From Nocardioides thalensis (lineage in GTDB: Bacteria > Actinomycetota > Actinomycetes > Propionibacteriales > Nocardioidaceae): a stretch of 64,000 bases of DNA. Below are positions 43,421 through 52,704 of this stretch, piece by piece. The stretch lies in the NCBI RefSeq assembly GCF_013410655.1, contig NZ_JACCFP010000001.1, forward strand, positions 868,001-932,000, read 5' to 3'. The position numbers were made by a program, and so were the translations under genes. Numbering within the stretch: position 1 is the stretch's first letter; every line of letters starts with the position of its first letter. A model generated the notes under the pieces. The model worked only from the letters and a program-made list of their open reading frames with translations. It had not been told where the DNA came from and made no database searches.

Positions 43421-43438
43421 CGCGCTAGAGTTCGGCGT

Positions 43439-44059
43439 ATGACGACCGCGCCCGCCCGCCGCTCCGGCACCAAGGGCGTCGCCCGGGCCGACCGCGAGGC
43501 GCAGATCCTCGACGTCGCCGGCGCGGTCTTCGCCGAGCGTGGCTTCGCGCTCGCGGCTGTGGGGGAGATCGCGGAGCGGGCGGGGATCTCCAAGCCGCTC
43601 ATCTACAACTACTTCGGCTCCAAGGACGGGTTGCTGACGGCCTGTCTCGAGCGGGCGGCCGCGCTGGTCGCCGACGAGATCGGCCGGACGGCGGCGCTCG
43701 GCGAGGTCGGCCTCGCCCGAGCGTTGGTGACGCTCGACGGGATCTTCGCGGTGCTGGAGCCGCAGCCGTGGGCCTGGCGACTGCTCAACGACCCGACCCT
43801 GCCCGGCGATCCGGCGGTCGAGGCCGTGCTGACCACCTACCGCAACCGGATGGCGGCGTTCGCCGCCGACGGCGTGGGTGAGCTGATGCGGATCGCGGGC
43901 GACGACGACGCCACCGACCTCGACGCCATGATCGCGGTCTGGACCAGCGTCTTCGACGCGCTGGTGACGTGGTGGATCGACCATCCGGAGGAGTCGCCGG
44001 AGGCGATGAGCGCGCGGTGCGAGCGATTGTTCGCTGCGGTATTCGGTCCTGCTGAGTAG
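43439..44059 (+). CDS. TetR-family regulator
   Basis: 206 residues. N-terminal TetR HTH (about residues 18-65: AQILDVAGAVFAERGFALAAVGEIAERAGISKPLIYNYFGSKDGLL) and a helical ligand-binding domain. The ATG is 7 nt after TAGAGT. The large palindrome next to it suggests control of itself and of the divergent desaturase-family gene. The inducer is unknown, possibly a lipid or acyl-CoA. The TAG stop overlaps the -10 box of the next gene. Confidence 0.92.
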   Translation: MTTAPARRSGTKGVARADREAQILDVAGAVFAERGFALAAVGEIAERAGISKPLIYNYFGSKDGLLTACLERAAALVADEIGRTAALGEVGLARALVTLDGIFAVLEPQPWAWRLLNDPTLPGDPAVEAVLTTYRNRMAAFAADGVGELMRIAGDDDATDLDAMIAVWTSVFDALVTWWIDHPEESPEAMSARCERLFAAVFGPAE

Positions 44060-44068
44060 CGTGGGTGC

Positions 44069-45481
44069 GTGACTGTCGCTGCCACGACTGCCCCCACGAT
44101 CTCCACCCTCGGCGAGCTGCGTGCGTCCGGCCATGTGCACCGGCCGCTGCGCACGGAGCTGCGCGACAACCTGCTCGCCAAGCTGGCGGCCGGCGAGGAC
44201 CCCTGGCCAGGGCTGCACGGCTTCGAGGACACCGTCGTCCCGCAGCTCGAGCGCGCGCTGCTCGCGGGCCACGACGTCGTGCTCCTCGGCGAGCGCGGCC
44301 AGGGCAAGACCCGGCTGCTGCGGACCCTGGTCGGCCTGCTCGACGAGTGGACGCCGATCATCTCCGGCTCCGAGCTCGGCGAGCACCCCTACGAGCCGGT
44401 CACCGCCGCGTCGGTGGCCGCGGTCGCGACGTACGGCGACGACCTGCGGATCTCGTGGCGGCACCGGTCGGAGCGCTACTCCGAGAAGCTCGCGACGCCC
44501 GACACCTCCGTCGCCGACCTGATCGGCGACGTCGACCCGATGAAGGTCGCCGAGGGCCGGTCGCTCGGTGACCCCGAGACCATCCACTTCGGCCTGATCC
44601 CGCGGTCCCACCGGGGGATCGTCGCGATCAACGAGCTGCCCGACCTCGCCGAGCGGATCCAGGTCGCGATGCTCAACGTGATGGAGGAGCGCGACATCCA
44701 GATCCGCGGCTACGTGCTGCGGCTGCCGCTCGACGTGCTCGTCGTGGCGTCGGCGAACCCCGAGGACTACACCAACCGCGGCCGCATCATCACGCCGCTG
44801 AAGGACCGCTTCGGCGCGGAGATCCGCACCCACTACCCGCGCGAGCTCGAGGCCGAGATGGCCGTCATCCGGCAGGAGGCGCACCTCGTCGCCGACGTGC
44901 CCGAGCCGCTGCTCGAGGTGCTCGCGCGGTTCACCCGCAACCTGCGGGAGTCCTCGGCCGTCGACCAGCGGTCCGGTGTCTCCGCGCGATTCGCGATCGC
45001 CGGCGCCGAGACGATCGCCGCCGCCGCGCTGCGCCGCGCGACGGTCAAGGGCGAGGACCACGCCGTCGCGCGGGTCGTCGACCTCGAGGCCGCCGTCGAC
45101 GTGCTCGGCGGGAAGATCGAGTTCGAGAGCGGCGAGGAGGGACGGGAACAGGAGATCCTCACCCACCTGCTGCGTACGGCGACCGCCGAGGTCGTCCGGG
45201 CCCACTTCCGCGGTCTCGACTTCGCGCTGCTGGTCGACGCGATCGAGGGCGGTGCGATGGTGACGACCGGCGAGTCGGTCACCGCGCGCGACGTACTGGC
45301 CGGACTGCCGGTGCTGGGGGAGTCGGAGCTCTACGACGACATCTGCAACCGCCTGTACCCCGACAACGGCGGCGACAACGACGGCCAGCGCGCCTGCGCG
45401 ATCGAGCTCGCTCTCGAGGGCCTCTTCCTCGCGCGCAAGATCGGCAAGGACAGCGACGGCTCCGAGACGGTCTACGGCTGA
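44069..45481 (+). CDS. AAA+ ATPase, magnesium-chelatase ChlI / MoxR-like
   Basis: 470 residues. Walker A VVLLGERGQGKTRLLRTL, an inserted region typical of ChlI-like ATPases, Walker B GIVAINELPDL, sensor 1 VVASANPEDYTNRGRIITPLKDRF and the arginine region RTHYPREL. It pairs with the VWA gene that starts 2 nt after its stop; such ATPase-VWA pairs act like magnesium chelatase subunits or MoxR chaperones on a partner protein. No chelatase large subunit is present, so tetrapyrrole synthesis is unlikely. GTG 44069 is 6 nt after TAGCGT (44057-44062). Confidence 0.9.
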   Translation: MTVAATTAPTISTLGELRASGHVHRPLRTELRDNLLAKLAAGEDPWPGLHGFEDTVVPQLERALLAGHDVVLLGERGQGKTRLLRTLVGLLDEWTPIISGSELGEHPYEPVTAASVAAVATYGDDLRISWRHRSERYSEKLATPDTSVADLIGDVDPMKVAEGRSLGDPETIHFGLIPRSHRGIVAINELPDLAERIQVAMLNVMEERDIQIRGYVLRLPLDVLVVASANPEDYTNRGRIITPLKDRFGAEIRTHYPRELEAEMAVIRQEAHLVADVPEPLLEVLARFTRNLRESSAVDQRSGVSARFAIAGAETIAAAALRRATVKGEDHAVARVVDLEAAVDVLGGKIEFESGEEGREQEILTHLLRTATAEVVRAHFRGLDFALLVDAIEGGAMVTTGESVTARDVLAGLPVLGESELYDDICNRLYPDNGGDNDGQRACAIELALEGLFLARKIGKDSDGSETVYG

Positions 45482-45483
45482 CC

Positions 45484-47556
45484 ATGGCTGACACCCACCG
45501 CTCCCGCTACCGCCGCTACGAGGGCGGCGACCCGCTCGCGCCGCCCGTCGACATCGCCGAGGCGCTCGACGCGATCGGCGAGGACGTGATGGCGGGCTAC
45601 AGCCCGGAGCGGGCGATGCAGGAGTTCCTGCGACGCGGCGGTGACGACCGGGCCGGGCTCGACGACCTCGCCCGCCAGGTGGCGGAGCGGCGCCGCGAGC
45701 TGCTCCAGCGGCACAACCTCGACGGCACGCTCAACCAGGTCAAGGAGCTGCTCGACACCGCGGTGCTGGAGGAGCGCAAGCAGCTCGCGCGCGACGCGAT
45801 GATGGATGACGCCGACCGGGCGTTCCGCGAGATGCGGATGGACAACCTTCCCGACTCACCGGCCGCGGCGGTCACCGAGCTCGCCGACTACGACTGGCAG
45901 AGCAGTGAGGCCCGGGCGGCGTACGAGCAGATCAAGGACCTGCTCGGCCGCGAGCTCCTCGACCAGCGCTTCGCCGGCATGAAGCAGGCGCTCGAGAACG
46001 CCACCGACGAGGACCGCGCGGCGATCAACGAGATGCTGACCGACCTCAACGACCTGCTGGAGAAGCACGCGCGCGGCGAGGACACCCAGCAGGACTTCGA
46101 CGACTTCATGGCCAAGCACGGCGAGTTCTTCCCGGAGAACCCGCGCAACGTCGACGAGCTCATCGACGCCATGGCGCAGCGCGCAGCGGCGGCCCAGCGG
46201 ATGCTCAACTCGATGACGCCCGAGCAGCGGCAGGAGCTGATGCAGCTCTCCGCGCAGGCGTTCGGGTCGCCGGCGCTGATGGACCAGCTCAACCGGCTCG
46301 ACGGCAACCTCCAGGCGCTGCGGCCGGGGGAGGACTGGTCGGGCTCCGAACGGTTCGGCGGCGACGAGGGGCTCGGCCTCGGCGACGGCACCGGCGTGCT
46401 CCAGGACCTCGCCGACCTCGACCAGCTCTCCGACCAGCTCTCGCAGTCGTACGGCGGCGCGCGGCTCGACGACGTCGACCTCGACAAGCTCGCGCGGCAG
46501 CTGGGCGACCAGGCCGCCGTCGACGCCCGCCGGCTCCAGGAGCTCGAGCAGGCGCTGCGCCGCTCGGGGGCGATGGAGCGCGGATTCGACGGTGAGCTGC
46601 GGCTGACGCCCAAGGCGATGCGCCAGCTCGGGAAGGCGCTGCTGCGCGACGTCGCGCAGCGGATGAGCGGCCGGCAGGGTCAGCGCGAGCTGCGCCAGGC
46701 CGGGGCGGCGGGGGACCTGTCGGGCGCCAGCCGGCCGTGGGCGTTCGGCGACACCGAGCCGTGGGACATCCCGCGGACGATCACCAACGCGGTGCTGAGG
46801 GAGGCGGGTGAGCAGGGCCCGGTGGTTGAGGTGCGAGGCCGCCCGCGGCCGAGCCTCGAAACCTCCGGGCCTCGTGTGCGCCTGTCGGTCGAGGACATCG
46901 AGGTGCAGGAGACCGAGGCCCGCACCCAGGCGGCGGTCGCGCTCTGCGTCGACACCAGCTTCTCGATGGCGATGGACGGGCGCTGGGTGCCGATGAAGCG
47001 CACCGCGCTGGCGCTGCACACGCTGATCGGCACCCGCTTCCGTGGTGACCAGCTCGAGCTGATCGGCTTCGGCCGGCACGCCGAGACCATGGAGATCGAG
47101 CGGCTCACCGCGCTCGACGCCCGCTGGGCGAAGGGCACCAACCTCCACCACGCGCTGCTGCTCGCCAACCGCCACTTCCGCAAGCACCCGACCGCCCAGC
47201 CGGTGCTGCTGATCGTCACCGACGGTGAGCCGACGTCCCACCTCGAGCCCGACGGCGAGGTGTTCTTCAGCTATCCGCCGCACCCGCTGACGATCGCGCT
47301 CGCCGTACGCGAGCTCGACAACGCGCGCCGGCTCGGCGCGCAGACCACGTTCTTCCGCCTCGGCGAGGACCCCGGTCTGGCGCGGTTCATCGACTCGATG
47401 GCGCGCCGGGTCGACGGCTCGGTCATCGCGCCCGAGGCCGACGACCTCGGTGCCGCCGTGGTCGGGTCCTACCTGGGCTCGCGCGGTCCGCGCGGCCGCG
47501 GCGGCCCGGGCTCCTACGACGAGTGGTTCGGCGGACGCGGGTTCTGGGTCGGCTGA
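45484..47556 (+). CDS. VWA-domain protein partner of the MoxR/ChlI ATPase, with internal repeat insertion
   Basis: 690 residues. Residues 1-445 are mostly helical and acidic; residues about 483-670 form a von Willebrand A domain with MIDAS motif DTSFSMAM, the Thr in KGTNLHHALL and the Asp in LIVTDGEPTS. The partner ATPase is encoded 2 nt upstream. Residues about 446-462 (PVVEVRGRPRPSLETSG) are a translated family A repeat (46819-46868) in the linker between the two domains, before VRLSVEDIEVQETE. The frame remains open throughout. Confidence 0.88.
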   Translation: MADTHRSRYRRYEGGDPLAPPVDIAEALDAIGEDVMAGYSPERAMQEFLRRGGDDRAGLDDLARQVAERRRELLQRHNLDGTLNQVKELLDTAVLEERKQLARDAMMDDADRAFREMRMDNLPDSPAAAVTELADYDWQSSEARAAYEQIKDLLGRELLDQRFAGMKQALENATDEDRAAINEMLTDLNDLLEKHARGEDTQQDFDDFMAKHGEFFPENPRNVDELIDAMAQRAAAAQRMLNSMTPEQRQELMQLSAQAFGSPALMDQLNRLDGNLQALRPGEDWSGSERFGGDEGLGLGDGTGVLQDLADLDQLSDQLSQSYGGARLDDVDLDKLARQLGDQAAVDARRLQELEQALRRSGAMERGFDGELRLTPKAMRQLGKALLRDVAQRMSGRQGQRELRQAGAAGDLSGASRPWAFGDTEPWDIPRTITNAVLREAGEQGPVVEVRGRPRPSLETSGPRVRLSVEDIEVQETEARTQAAVALCVDTSFSMAMDGRWVPMKRTALALHTLIGTRFRGDQLELIGFGRHAETMEIERLTALDARWAKGTNLHHALLLANRHFRKHPTAQPVLLIVTDGEPTSHLEPDGEVFFSYPPHPLTIALAVRELDNARRLGAQTTFFRLGEDPGLARFIDSMARRVDGSVIAPEADDLGAAVVGSYLGSRGPRGRGGPGSYDEWFGGRGFWVG
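46819..46868 (-). repeat. Family A repeat A8 inside the VWA gene
   Basis: Reverse orientation, ccggtggttgaggtgcgagg ... cctcgaaacctccgg, centre ggccgc cc gcggcc-type hairpin. In-frame, no stop codon, adds about 17 residues. Confidence 0.9.
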
Positions 47557-47640
47557 GCCGGACTTCGTCGCGTCGCATCACCAACGCGGCCCGTTCCCGA
47601 TAGATTGCGGCGTCCGCTGCGTGATCTCGGGAGTAATCCG

Positions 47641-49251
47641 TTGCTTCGTCGTGCCCTCATCTCGGCTCTCGCCATCTCGGTGGCCGGCTCACTCGCACCC
47701 GTCGCACCAGCGACGGCGAAGCCCGACCGGACGCCGTCGCGCCCGGCCGCCGTACGTGCCGGTCACGTCGAGCTGACCGGCTACGCCGACCTGGTCGTGG
47801 ACGACGCGAGCGGCCGGGTCTTCGTCGCGCAAGGCAGCACCCAGCTCGTTGTGGCGAGCTCCGCGCTCACCCGCGCGCGGACGATCACGCTGCCGACCCG
47901 GGCGCGGGCGATGGTGCTGGACGGCGACACGCTCTACGTCGCGGGCAACGGAGAGGCCGACGTCGTCGCGGTCGACACGGCCACCCTCGAGGTCCGGGAC
48001 GTCGCGTCGTCGGTGAGCGCGTGCGCGCAGGACGTCGCTCTGGCCGCCGGGACGCTCTGGGTCGCGTCCGACTGCGAGGCCACGCCCGGCCTCACCGCCG
48101 TCGATCCCGCCACGGGCGCCACGACCGAGGTCAGCAGCAGGCGCCTCGCGCACGTCACGCGCGCGCCCGCCGGCCGACTGGTCGTGGCGGGGATCAAGGG
48201 CGACCCCGCTCTCGAGCTGCTGGAGATCGGGGACGGACCCGCACCGGCCGTCACGACGATCGCGACCCACGCCCGGCCGTTCGGCGAGGTCGTCGACATG
48301 GCCGTCGTCCCCGGCGAGGAGCGGATCTGGGTCGCGCTCGCCAACCACGACGTCGGGTGGTACGACCTGGGCACGCTGGACGACCTGGACTACCGATCCG
48401 CCTACGGGACGCCGTCCGTGGCGTCCCGCGCCGACGGCCTCGTGGCAGTCGCTGGGGGCAGGGCCGTGAGCTTCTACGAGCCGGACGGGCGCTGGTACGG
48501 CGACGTGACGGCCGCGCGGGCCGGTGAGATCTTCCCTGCGGGCCTGGCGTTCGGGGGCGTGCACGCGTACGTCGCGGTCGATCCGCCCCGTGCCGCGAGG
48601 GCGCCGTACCTCGTCCGGGTCCGGGCGGGGCGGGAGAGCCGCATCGTGAAGGGGCCGTTCCGGAGCCGGAGCGTCGACGCGGGCACGGACATCCGCTTCA
48701 GCGGGAGGCTGGTCGCCGACTCGTCCAGCCGGGAGGTGCTCGTCTACCGGCGTACCAGGACCAGCCAGGACCAGCTCCTCAGGACCCTCACCGTCGGGCC
48801 CGACGGTCGCTTCTCCGGCACCGTCCGCGCGACCCAGACGATGCAGATCCACGTGGTCTTCAAGGGCGACGCCGACACGCTGCCGTCGTCGGCGACCTAC
48901 GGCAGGATCTCGGTGGATCCGCGGGTCCGGTCCGGCCTCCGCGGGGAGGTCCGGGTCGAGCGCGGGGTGGCGGTCTACCGGTCGGACGCACGCGTGGTGC
49001 TCGCGGGAACCGTCCGCCCGGCGGCGCCGGGTGCGTGCGTCAAGGTGATCCTGTGGGTGCGACGCGAGGGCAGGTGGCGCATCGCCGGTGACGTGTGCGC
49101 CCGCCAGAGCGGGCCCGGGCGCTTCCGGGTCATCTTCCCGGGAGACGCCTCCTACGTCGGGCGCACCTGGAGCCTGCAGGCCACGGTGCGGGCGAACGCC
49201 TACTACAACGACGGCGAGGACGACCGGAAGGTCTTCCGGTTCATCAAGTAG
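47641..49251 (+). CDS. Secreted protein with propeller-like and Ig-like parts
   Basis: 536 residues. Signal peptide (about 1-26, LISALAISVAGSLAPVAPATA). Residues 30-330 contain repeated strands such as VVDDASGRVFVAQG, MVLDGDTLYVAGNGEADVVAVD and DVALAAGTLWVASDCEA, typical of a YVTN/NHL-type beta-propeller; the rest has two Ig-like modules (GTDIRFSGRLVADSSSREVLVY, RVVLAGTVRPAAPGACVKV). Function unknown. TTG 47641 with GGGAG at 47630-47634 fits the signal peptide; TTG 47605 in the same frame is less likely. Confidence 0.72.
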   Translation: MLRRALISALAISVAGSLAPVAPATAKPDRTPSRPAAVRAGHVELTGYADLVVDDASGRVFVAQGSTQLVVASSALTRARTITLPTRARAMVLDGDTLYVAGNGEADVVAVDTATLEVRDVASSVSACAQDVALAAGTLWVASDCEATPGLTAVDPATGATTEVSSRRLAHVTRAPAGRLVVAGIKGDPALELLEIGDGPAPAVTTIATHARPFGEVVDMAVVPGEERIWVALANHDVGWYDLGTLDDLDYRSAYGTPSVASRADGLVAVAGGRAVSFYEPDGRWYGDVTAARAGEIFPAGLAFGGVHAYVAVDPPRAARAPYLVRVRAGRESRIVKGPFRSRSVDAGTDIRFSGRLVADSSSREVLVYRRTRTSQDQLLRTLTVGPDGRFSGTVRATQTMQIHVVFKGDADTLPSSATYGRISVDPRVRSGLRGEVRVERGVAVYRSDARVVLAGTVRPAAPGACVKVILWVRREGRWRIAGDVCARQSGPGRFRVIFPGDASYVGRTWSLQATVRANAYYNDGEDDRKVFRFIK

Positions 49252-49279
49252 CCCCTCGTCCGAGCGGGCGCAGACCGCC

Positions 49280-49322
49280 GTGCGGCCCTCCGGGGAGTGG
49301 GAAGTATCCCGGCGGACCGCAC
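49280..49322 (+). terminator. Hairpin after the secreted-protein gene
   Basis: gtgcggccctccggg (49280-49294) pairs with cccggcggaccgcac (49308-49322), 13 of 15 positions, loop 13 nt. The following 165 bp up to the VOC gene hold its promoter and nothing else that I can identify. Confidence 0.65.
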
Positions 49323-49487
49323 GGCAGCGGCTTCGATGAGCCCTCCGCGGTCGGGCGTCGGACGCGGCGTGGGGAGCCGTTCTTCGTCGTCACCCGACGG
49401 GGATGACTTTGGTGGTCGCGGTCACACCCGTGCAGTTTCTTTCAACTAGCCGATGGTCAAGCATCAAGAGGCCGTAGCGTCTTAGGC

Positions 49488-50270
49488 GTGAGCACGCACC
49501 GTGACCCCGTCTCCCGGCCGCTCTGGATGACCGCGTTCCTGGACTTCGCGCCCGGGCACCTCGCGGAGGGCGCCTCGTTCTGGTCGGCGCTCACCGGCTA
49601 CGGGCTGAGCCCGGTGCGGGGCACGGCGGGGGAGTTCGCGACCCTCGAGCCGCCGGAGGGCGACGCGTTCCTCCGCGTCCAGCGGCTGCGCCTGGGCAAC
49701 GACCGCATCCACCTCGACCTCCACGTCGCCGACCTGCGCGCCGCCGCCGCCCACGCGGTCACGCTCGGCGCGAGCGAGGTCGCCGACCACGCGGAGGACG
49801 GGTACGTCGTGCTCACCTCGCCCGGAGGCTTCGAGCTCTGCTTCGTCGGCAACGGCGAGTCGGCCCGCCCGCGTGCGACCGCCTGGCCCACCGGGCACGA
49901 GTCGCTCCTCGACCAGGTGTGCATCGACGTACCCCACGACCGCTTCGACACCGAGCGCGCGTTCTGGGCGGCGCTGACCGGATGGCCCGAGCGCGCGTCC
50001 GCGGTGTCGACGGACTTCTGCTCATTGGAGCGCCCCGACGGCTTCCCGCTGCGGCTGCTGTTCCAGCGGCTCGGCGCCGACGACGCCGGCGACCGCACCC
50101 GGGCCCACCTCGACTGGGCGACGACTGATCGGGCCGCCGAGACCGAGCGTCACGTCGCGCTCGGTGCCGAGGTGCGTGACGTCCGCCAGGTGTGGACCGT
50201 GCTCAGCGACCCGTTCGGCCGGGCCTACTGCATCACCGACCGCCACCCGGTGACCGGACAGCTCACCTGA
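49488..50270 (+). CDS. VOC-family protein with two glyoxalase-like domains
   Basis: 260 residues, two vicinal-oxygen-chelate modules (about 10-125 and 130-255). Each begins with a TAFLDFAPGHLAEGASFWSALTG-like or CIDVPHDRFDTERAFWAALTG-like segment and ends with a beta strand followed by GRAYCITDRHP. Many such proteins bind metals or small hydrophobic molecules; no substrate can be given. GTG 49488 is 7 nt after TAGCGT (49475-49480). Confidence 0.85.
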   Translation: MSTHRDPVSRPLWMTAFLDFAPGHLAEGASFWSALTGYGLSPVRGTAGEFATLEPPEGDAFLRVQRLRLGNDRIHLDLHVADLRAAAAHAVTLGASEVADHAEDGYVVLTSPGGFELCFVGNGESARPRATAWPTGHESLLDQVCIDVPHDRFDTERAFWAALTGWPERASAVSTDFCSLERPDGFPLRLLFQRLGADDAGDRTRAHLDWATTDRAAETERHVALGAEVRDVRQVWTVLSDPFGRAYCITDRHPVTGQLT

Positions 50271-50274
50271 GCGC

Positions 50275-51618
50275 TCAGGCCGGAGCGCTCGGCGCGAAGC
50301 CGGGGAGGAACTCCTCCATCAGCGCGCGGAACGGCGCCTCGGCCTCGAGCTGGCTCATCACGCCCACGCCGCCCACCGTGGTGCGGTGGATGAGGAGGTA
50401 CGACGGCGGCAGGTTGAGCTTGATCGTGACCGTGTAGGCGGGGTCCTTCGGGTTGTTGAGCCGCTGGAACTGCTCGCGCATCCACTCGCGGGAGAACCGG
50501 AAGCGCTCGACCCTGGTCGGCTCGGCGAACGGCCCGAGGTAGTCCATCACCTGCTCGGGATCGATCCGGATCCGGTCCTTCACGAAGCCCTCGGCCCGCA
50601 GGCCCTCCATCACCGCGTCGGCGTCGCCGTCGGCACAGAGCCGGACGATCCGGCCGAGCGGCGCGGGCAGGCCGCGCTCGGGCAGCCGCGCGATCGCGCC
50701 GTAGTCGAGCACGCCGAGTCGGCCGGGGCTGCCGTCGTCGTTGGGGATCACGCGGTAGTTGCCGGGGTGCGGATCGGCGTGGAGCAGGCCGGTGCGAGAC
50801 GGGCCGGAGAAGAGGAACCGCGCGAACAGCTCGCCGTAGTGGTCGCGCTCCTCGCGCGTGCCGTCGGCGATGACGGTGGCCAGCGAGCCGGCGGAGTCGA
50901 GCCACTCGGTGACCAGCACCCTTCTGCCGACGTCGACGACGTCGGGCACGACGATGTCGGGGTCGTCGCGGAAGGTGGCGGCGAACTCCCGCTGCGCCTC
51001 GGCCTCGAGCAGGTAGTCGAGCTCCTCCACCGCGCGGGCCTGTATCTCCTCGACCAGCGGCTTCATGTCGACCCCGGGGATCAGGGGGCCGATCGCGCGG
51101 GCCGCGCGGGCGAGCGTCTTGAGGTCGGACTCGAGCGCCGCGCCGGCGTCCGGATACTGCACCTTCACGGCGACGTCGCGGCCGTCGTACCACCGACCGC
51201 GGTGGACCTGGCCGATCGACGCGGCCGCGGTCGGCGCGCCGTCGAGCCAGACAAGCTGGTCGCGCCAGTCGTCGCCGAGGTCCTCGGCGAGCACGTCGCG
51301 CACGGTCTGCGTGGGCATCGGCGGCGCGGAGTCCTGGAGCTTGGTCAGCTGCTCGCGGTACGGCGCCGCCATCTCCTCCGGGAGCGCGGCCTCGAGCACC
51401 GACAGCGCCTGCCCGAACTTCATCGCGCCGCCCTTGAGCTCACCGAGCGTGCGGAAGAGCTGCTCCGCGGTGCGCTGCTGGACCTCCGACATCACCGCCT
51501 CGGCCGGCGCCCCGCCGAGCCGCTTGCCGAACCCGACCGCGGTCCGGCCGGCGTAGCCCAAGGGAAGAGCCGCCAGCCGGGCCGTGCGTGCCGCAGCCTT
51601 GCGGGGGAGATCCGCCAT
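50275..51618 (-). CDS. ABC1/UbiB/AarF-family kinase-like protein
   Basis: 447 residues, atypical protein-kinase fold. Signature motifs: KGGAMKFGQALS (KxGQ), AAASIGQVHRG (Ala-rich loop), DVAVKVQYP (ATP-binding Lys), LLHADPHPGNY and LGVLDYGAIARL (metal-binding Asp). The family is linked to quinone or lipid metabolism in bacteria and organelles; its role in actinobacteria is unclear. ATG 51616-51618 follows GACAAT (51625-51630, minus strand) at 6 nt. Convergent with the VOC gene. Confidence 0.9.
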   Translation of the reverse strand: MADLPRKAAARTARLAALPLGYAGRTAVGFGKRLGGAPAEAVMSEVQQRTAEQLFRTLGELKGGAMKFGQALSVLEAALPEEMAAPYREQLTKLQDSAPPMPTQTVRDVLAEDLGDDWRDQLVWLDGAPTAAASIGQVHRGRWYDGRDVAVKVQYPDAGAALESDLKTLARAARAIGPLIPGVDMKPLVEEIQARAVEELDYLLEAEAQREFAATFRDDPDIVVPDVVDVGRRVLVTEWLDSAGSLATVIADGTREERDHYGELFARFLFSGPSRTGLLHADPHPGNYRVIPNDDGSPGRLGVLDYGAIARLPERGLPAPLGRIVRLCADGDADAVMEGLRAEGFVKDRIRIDPEQVMDYLGPFAEPTRVERFRFSREWMREQFQRLNNPKDPAYTVTIKLNLPPSYLLIHRTTVGGVGVMSQLEAEAPFRALMEEFLPGFAPSAPA

Positions 51619-51688
51619 GGGCACATTGTCCCGGGTCGATGGTGACCGCACAGTGAATGTCAGCGGTAGGTGTCGATCCGTGGCGGAG

Positions 51689-51734
51689 GTCGTAGGAGCC
51701 AGAGTGGTCTATAGGTCACTCTCACTCCTACGAC
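51689..51734. repeat. Family C palindrome C2
   Basis: 46 bp, same as 11893-11938 except that positions 9-11 of the left arm read gcc instead of gtg-type bases, breaking a few pairs. It lies in the divergent gap before the AbiEi/DUF559-like gene. Confidence 0.88.
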
Positions 51735-51789
51735 CTGCCGCCTGTGGAGGGCCGGCACGCGAGCGGCCGGTGTGATCCATCCTGTTGGC

Positions 51790-52704
51790 ATGGCTCGGGC
51801 GGACTGGAACGCGTTGGCGACGGCTCAGTGCGGCCTGATCACGCGCGCTCAGCTGGCGGAGCTGGGCATCGACCGCTGGGCGATCCGGCATCGCATCGCG
51901 ACGGGACGTTGGGTCGAGCTCACGCCGGTGGTCATCGGAACCACGACGGGTCCGCTGACCCGCGAGCAGCTGATGTGGCTCGGCGTGCTCCACGCCGGTC
52001 GCGACGCCGTGGTCGGCGAGCTCACGGCCGCCGAGGTCGCGGGCCTTCGCAACTGGCACCGCGACCACGTCTCCGTGTTGATCGACAAGGACGCGAAGGT
52101 GGGCGCGGGCTACGAAGGAGTCGAGTTCGTGAAGACGCGGCGGCCGCTGCCCGCGCTCCGACGCCCGTGGGGCGGGCTCCCTGTGTGCCGGCTCGAGCCC
52201 GCCGTCCTGCTCTTCGCCTCGCGCCAGCGGTCGGTCCGGACCGCGGAGGGCGTGCTCGCGGCGGTGGTTCAGCAACGGTTGACGACGCCCGAGGACTTGC
52301 TGGCTTGGTTGGAGCGGTTGCAGCCGATCAAGGGAGCGGCGAGGTTCCGCCTGTCGTTGACCGACATCGCGGGCGGCGCGCAGTCCGTCGGTGAGATCGA
52401 CGTCCGCCGGATGTGCCGGGAGTTCGGCCTCCGGCTGCCCGACCGACAGGTCCGCCGGCGTGACGCGTCAGGCCGACTGCGGTTCACCGACTGCGAGTGG
52501 CGGCTGGAGGACGGGCGCGTCCTCGTGCTGGAGGTCGATGGCGGCTTCCACATGGAGGTCGAGCACTGGGAGGACGATCTTGCGCGCCAGCGGGCGCTCA
52601 CGGCGCCCGACCGCTTGGTCGTCCGCTGCACGACGCGTGAGCTTCGCGACCAGCCGGACGTCGTCGCCCGCGATCTGCGCCTCCTCGGCGTCCCCGCCGC
52701 CTGA
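51790..52704 (+). CDS. AbiEi-like HTH plus DUF559/Vsr-type nuclease-fold protein
   Basis: 304 residues. Residues 1-60 (CGLITRAQLAELGIDRWAIRHRIATGRWVEL) match the winged HTH of type IV antitoxin AbiEi. The C-terminal third fits a PD-(D/E)xK fold as in DUF559 and Vsr: Glu in VGEIDVRRMCREFGL, Asp in RFTDCEWRL, and LVLEVDGGFHMEVEHWEDDLARQRAL, with Asp where Lys is canonical. Such proteins are common in actinobacteria and uncharacterised. No AbiEii toxin gene is adjacent. ATG 51790 is preferred to GTG 51772. Flanked by palindromes C2 and C3. Confidence 0.78.
   Translation: MARADWNALATAQCGLITRAQLAELGIDRWAIRHRIATGRWVELTPVVIGTTTGPLTREQLMWLGVLHAGRDAVVGELTAAEVAGLRNWHRDHVSVLIDKDAKVGAGYEGVEFVKTRRPLPALRRPWGGLPVCRLEPAVLLFASRQRSVRTAEGVLAAVVQQRLTTPEDLLAWLERLQPIKGAARFRLSLTDIAGGAQSVGEIDVRRMCREFGLRLPDRQVRRRDASGRLRFTDCEWRLEDGRVLVLEVDGGFHMEVEHWEDDLARQRALTAPDRLVVRCTTRELRDQPDVVARDLRLLGVPAA

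Noticed and set aside
43253..45205. Long minus-strand frame opposite tetR and the ChlI-like gene
   Set aside because: It covers parts of three clearly identified genes and shows only high-GC frame composition. Similar shadows at 22817-24967 and 29600-31891 were dropped for the same reason.
44069..47556. Magnesium chelatase for (bacterio)chlorophyll or cobalamin
   Set aside because: Only ATPase and VWA subunits are present and no large substrate-binding subunit or tetrapyrrole gene is nearby, so the general MoxR-VWA description is safer.
51790..52704. Complete type IV toxin-antitoxin system
   Set aside because: Only an AbiEi-like N-terminal domain is present and no nucleotidyltransferase toxin (AbiEii) adjoins it. 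The C-terminal region looks like a DUF559-type nuclease fold instead.
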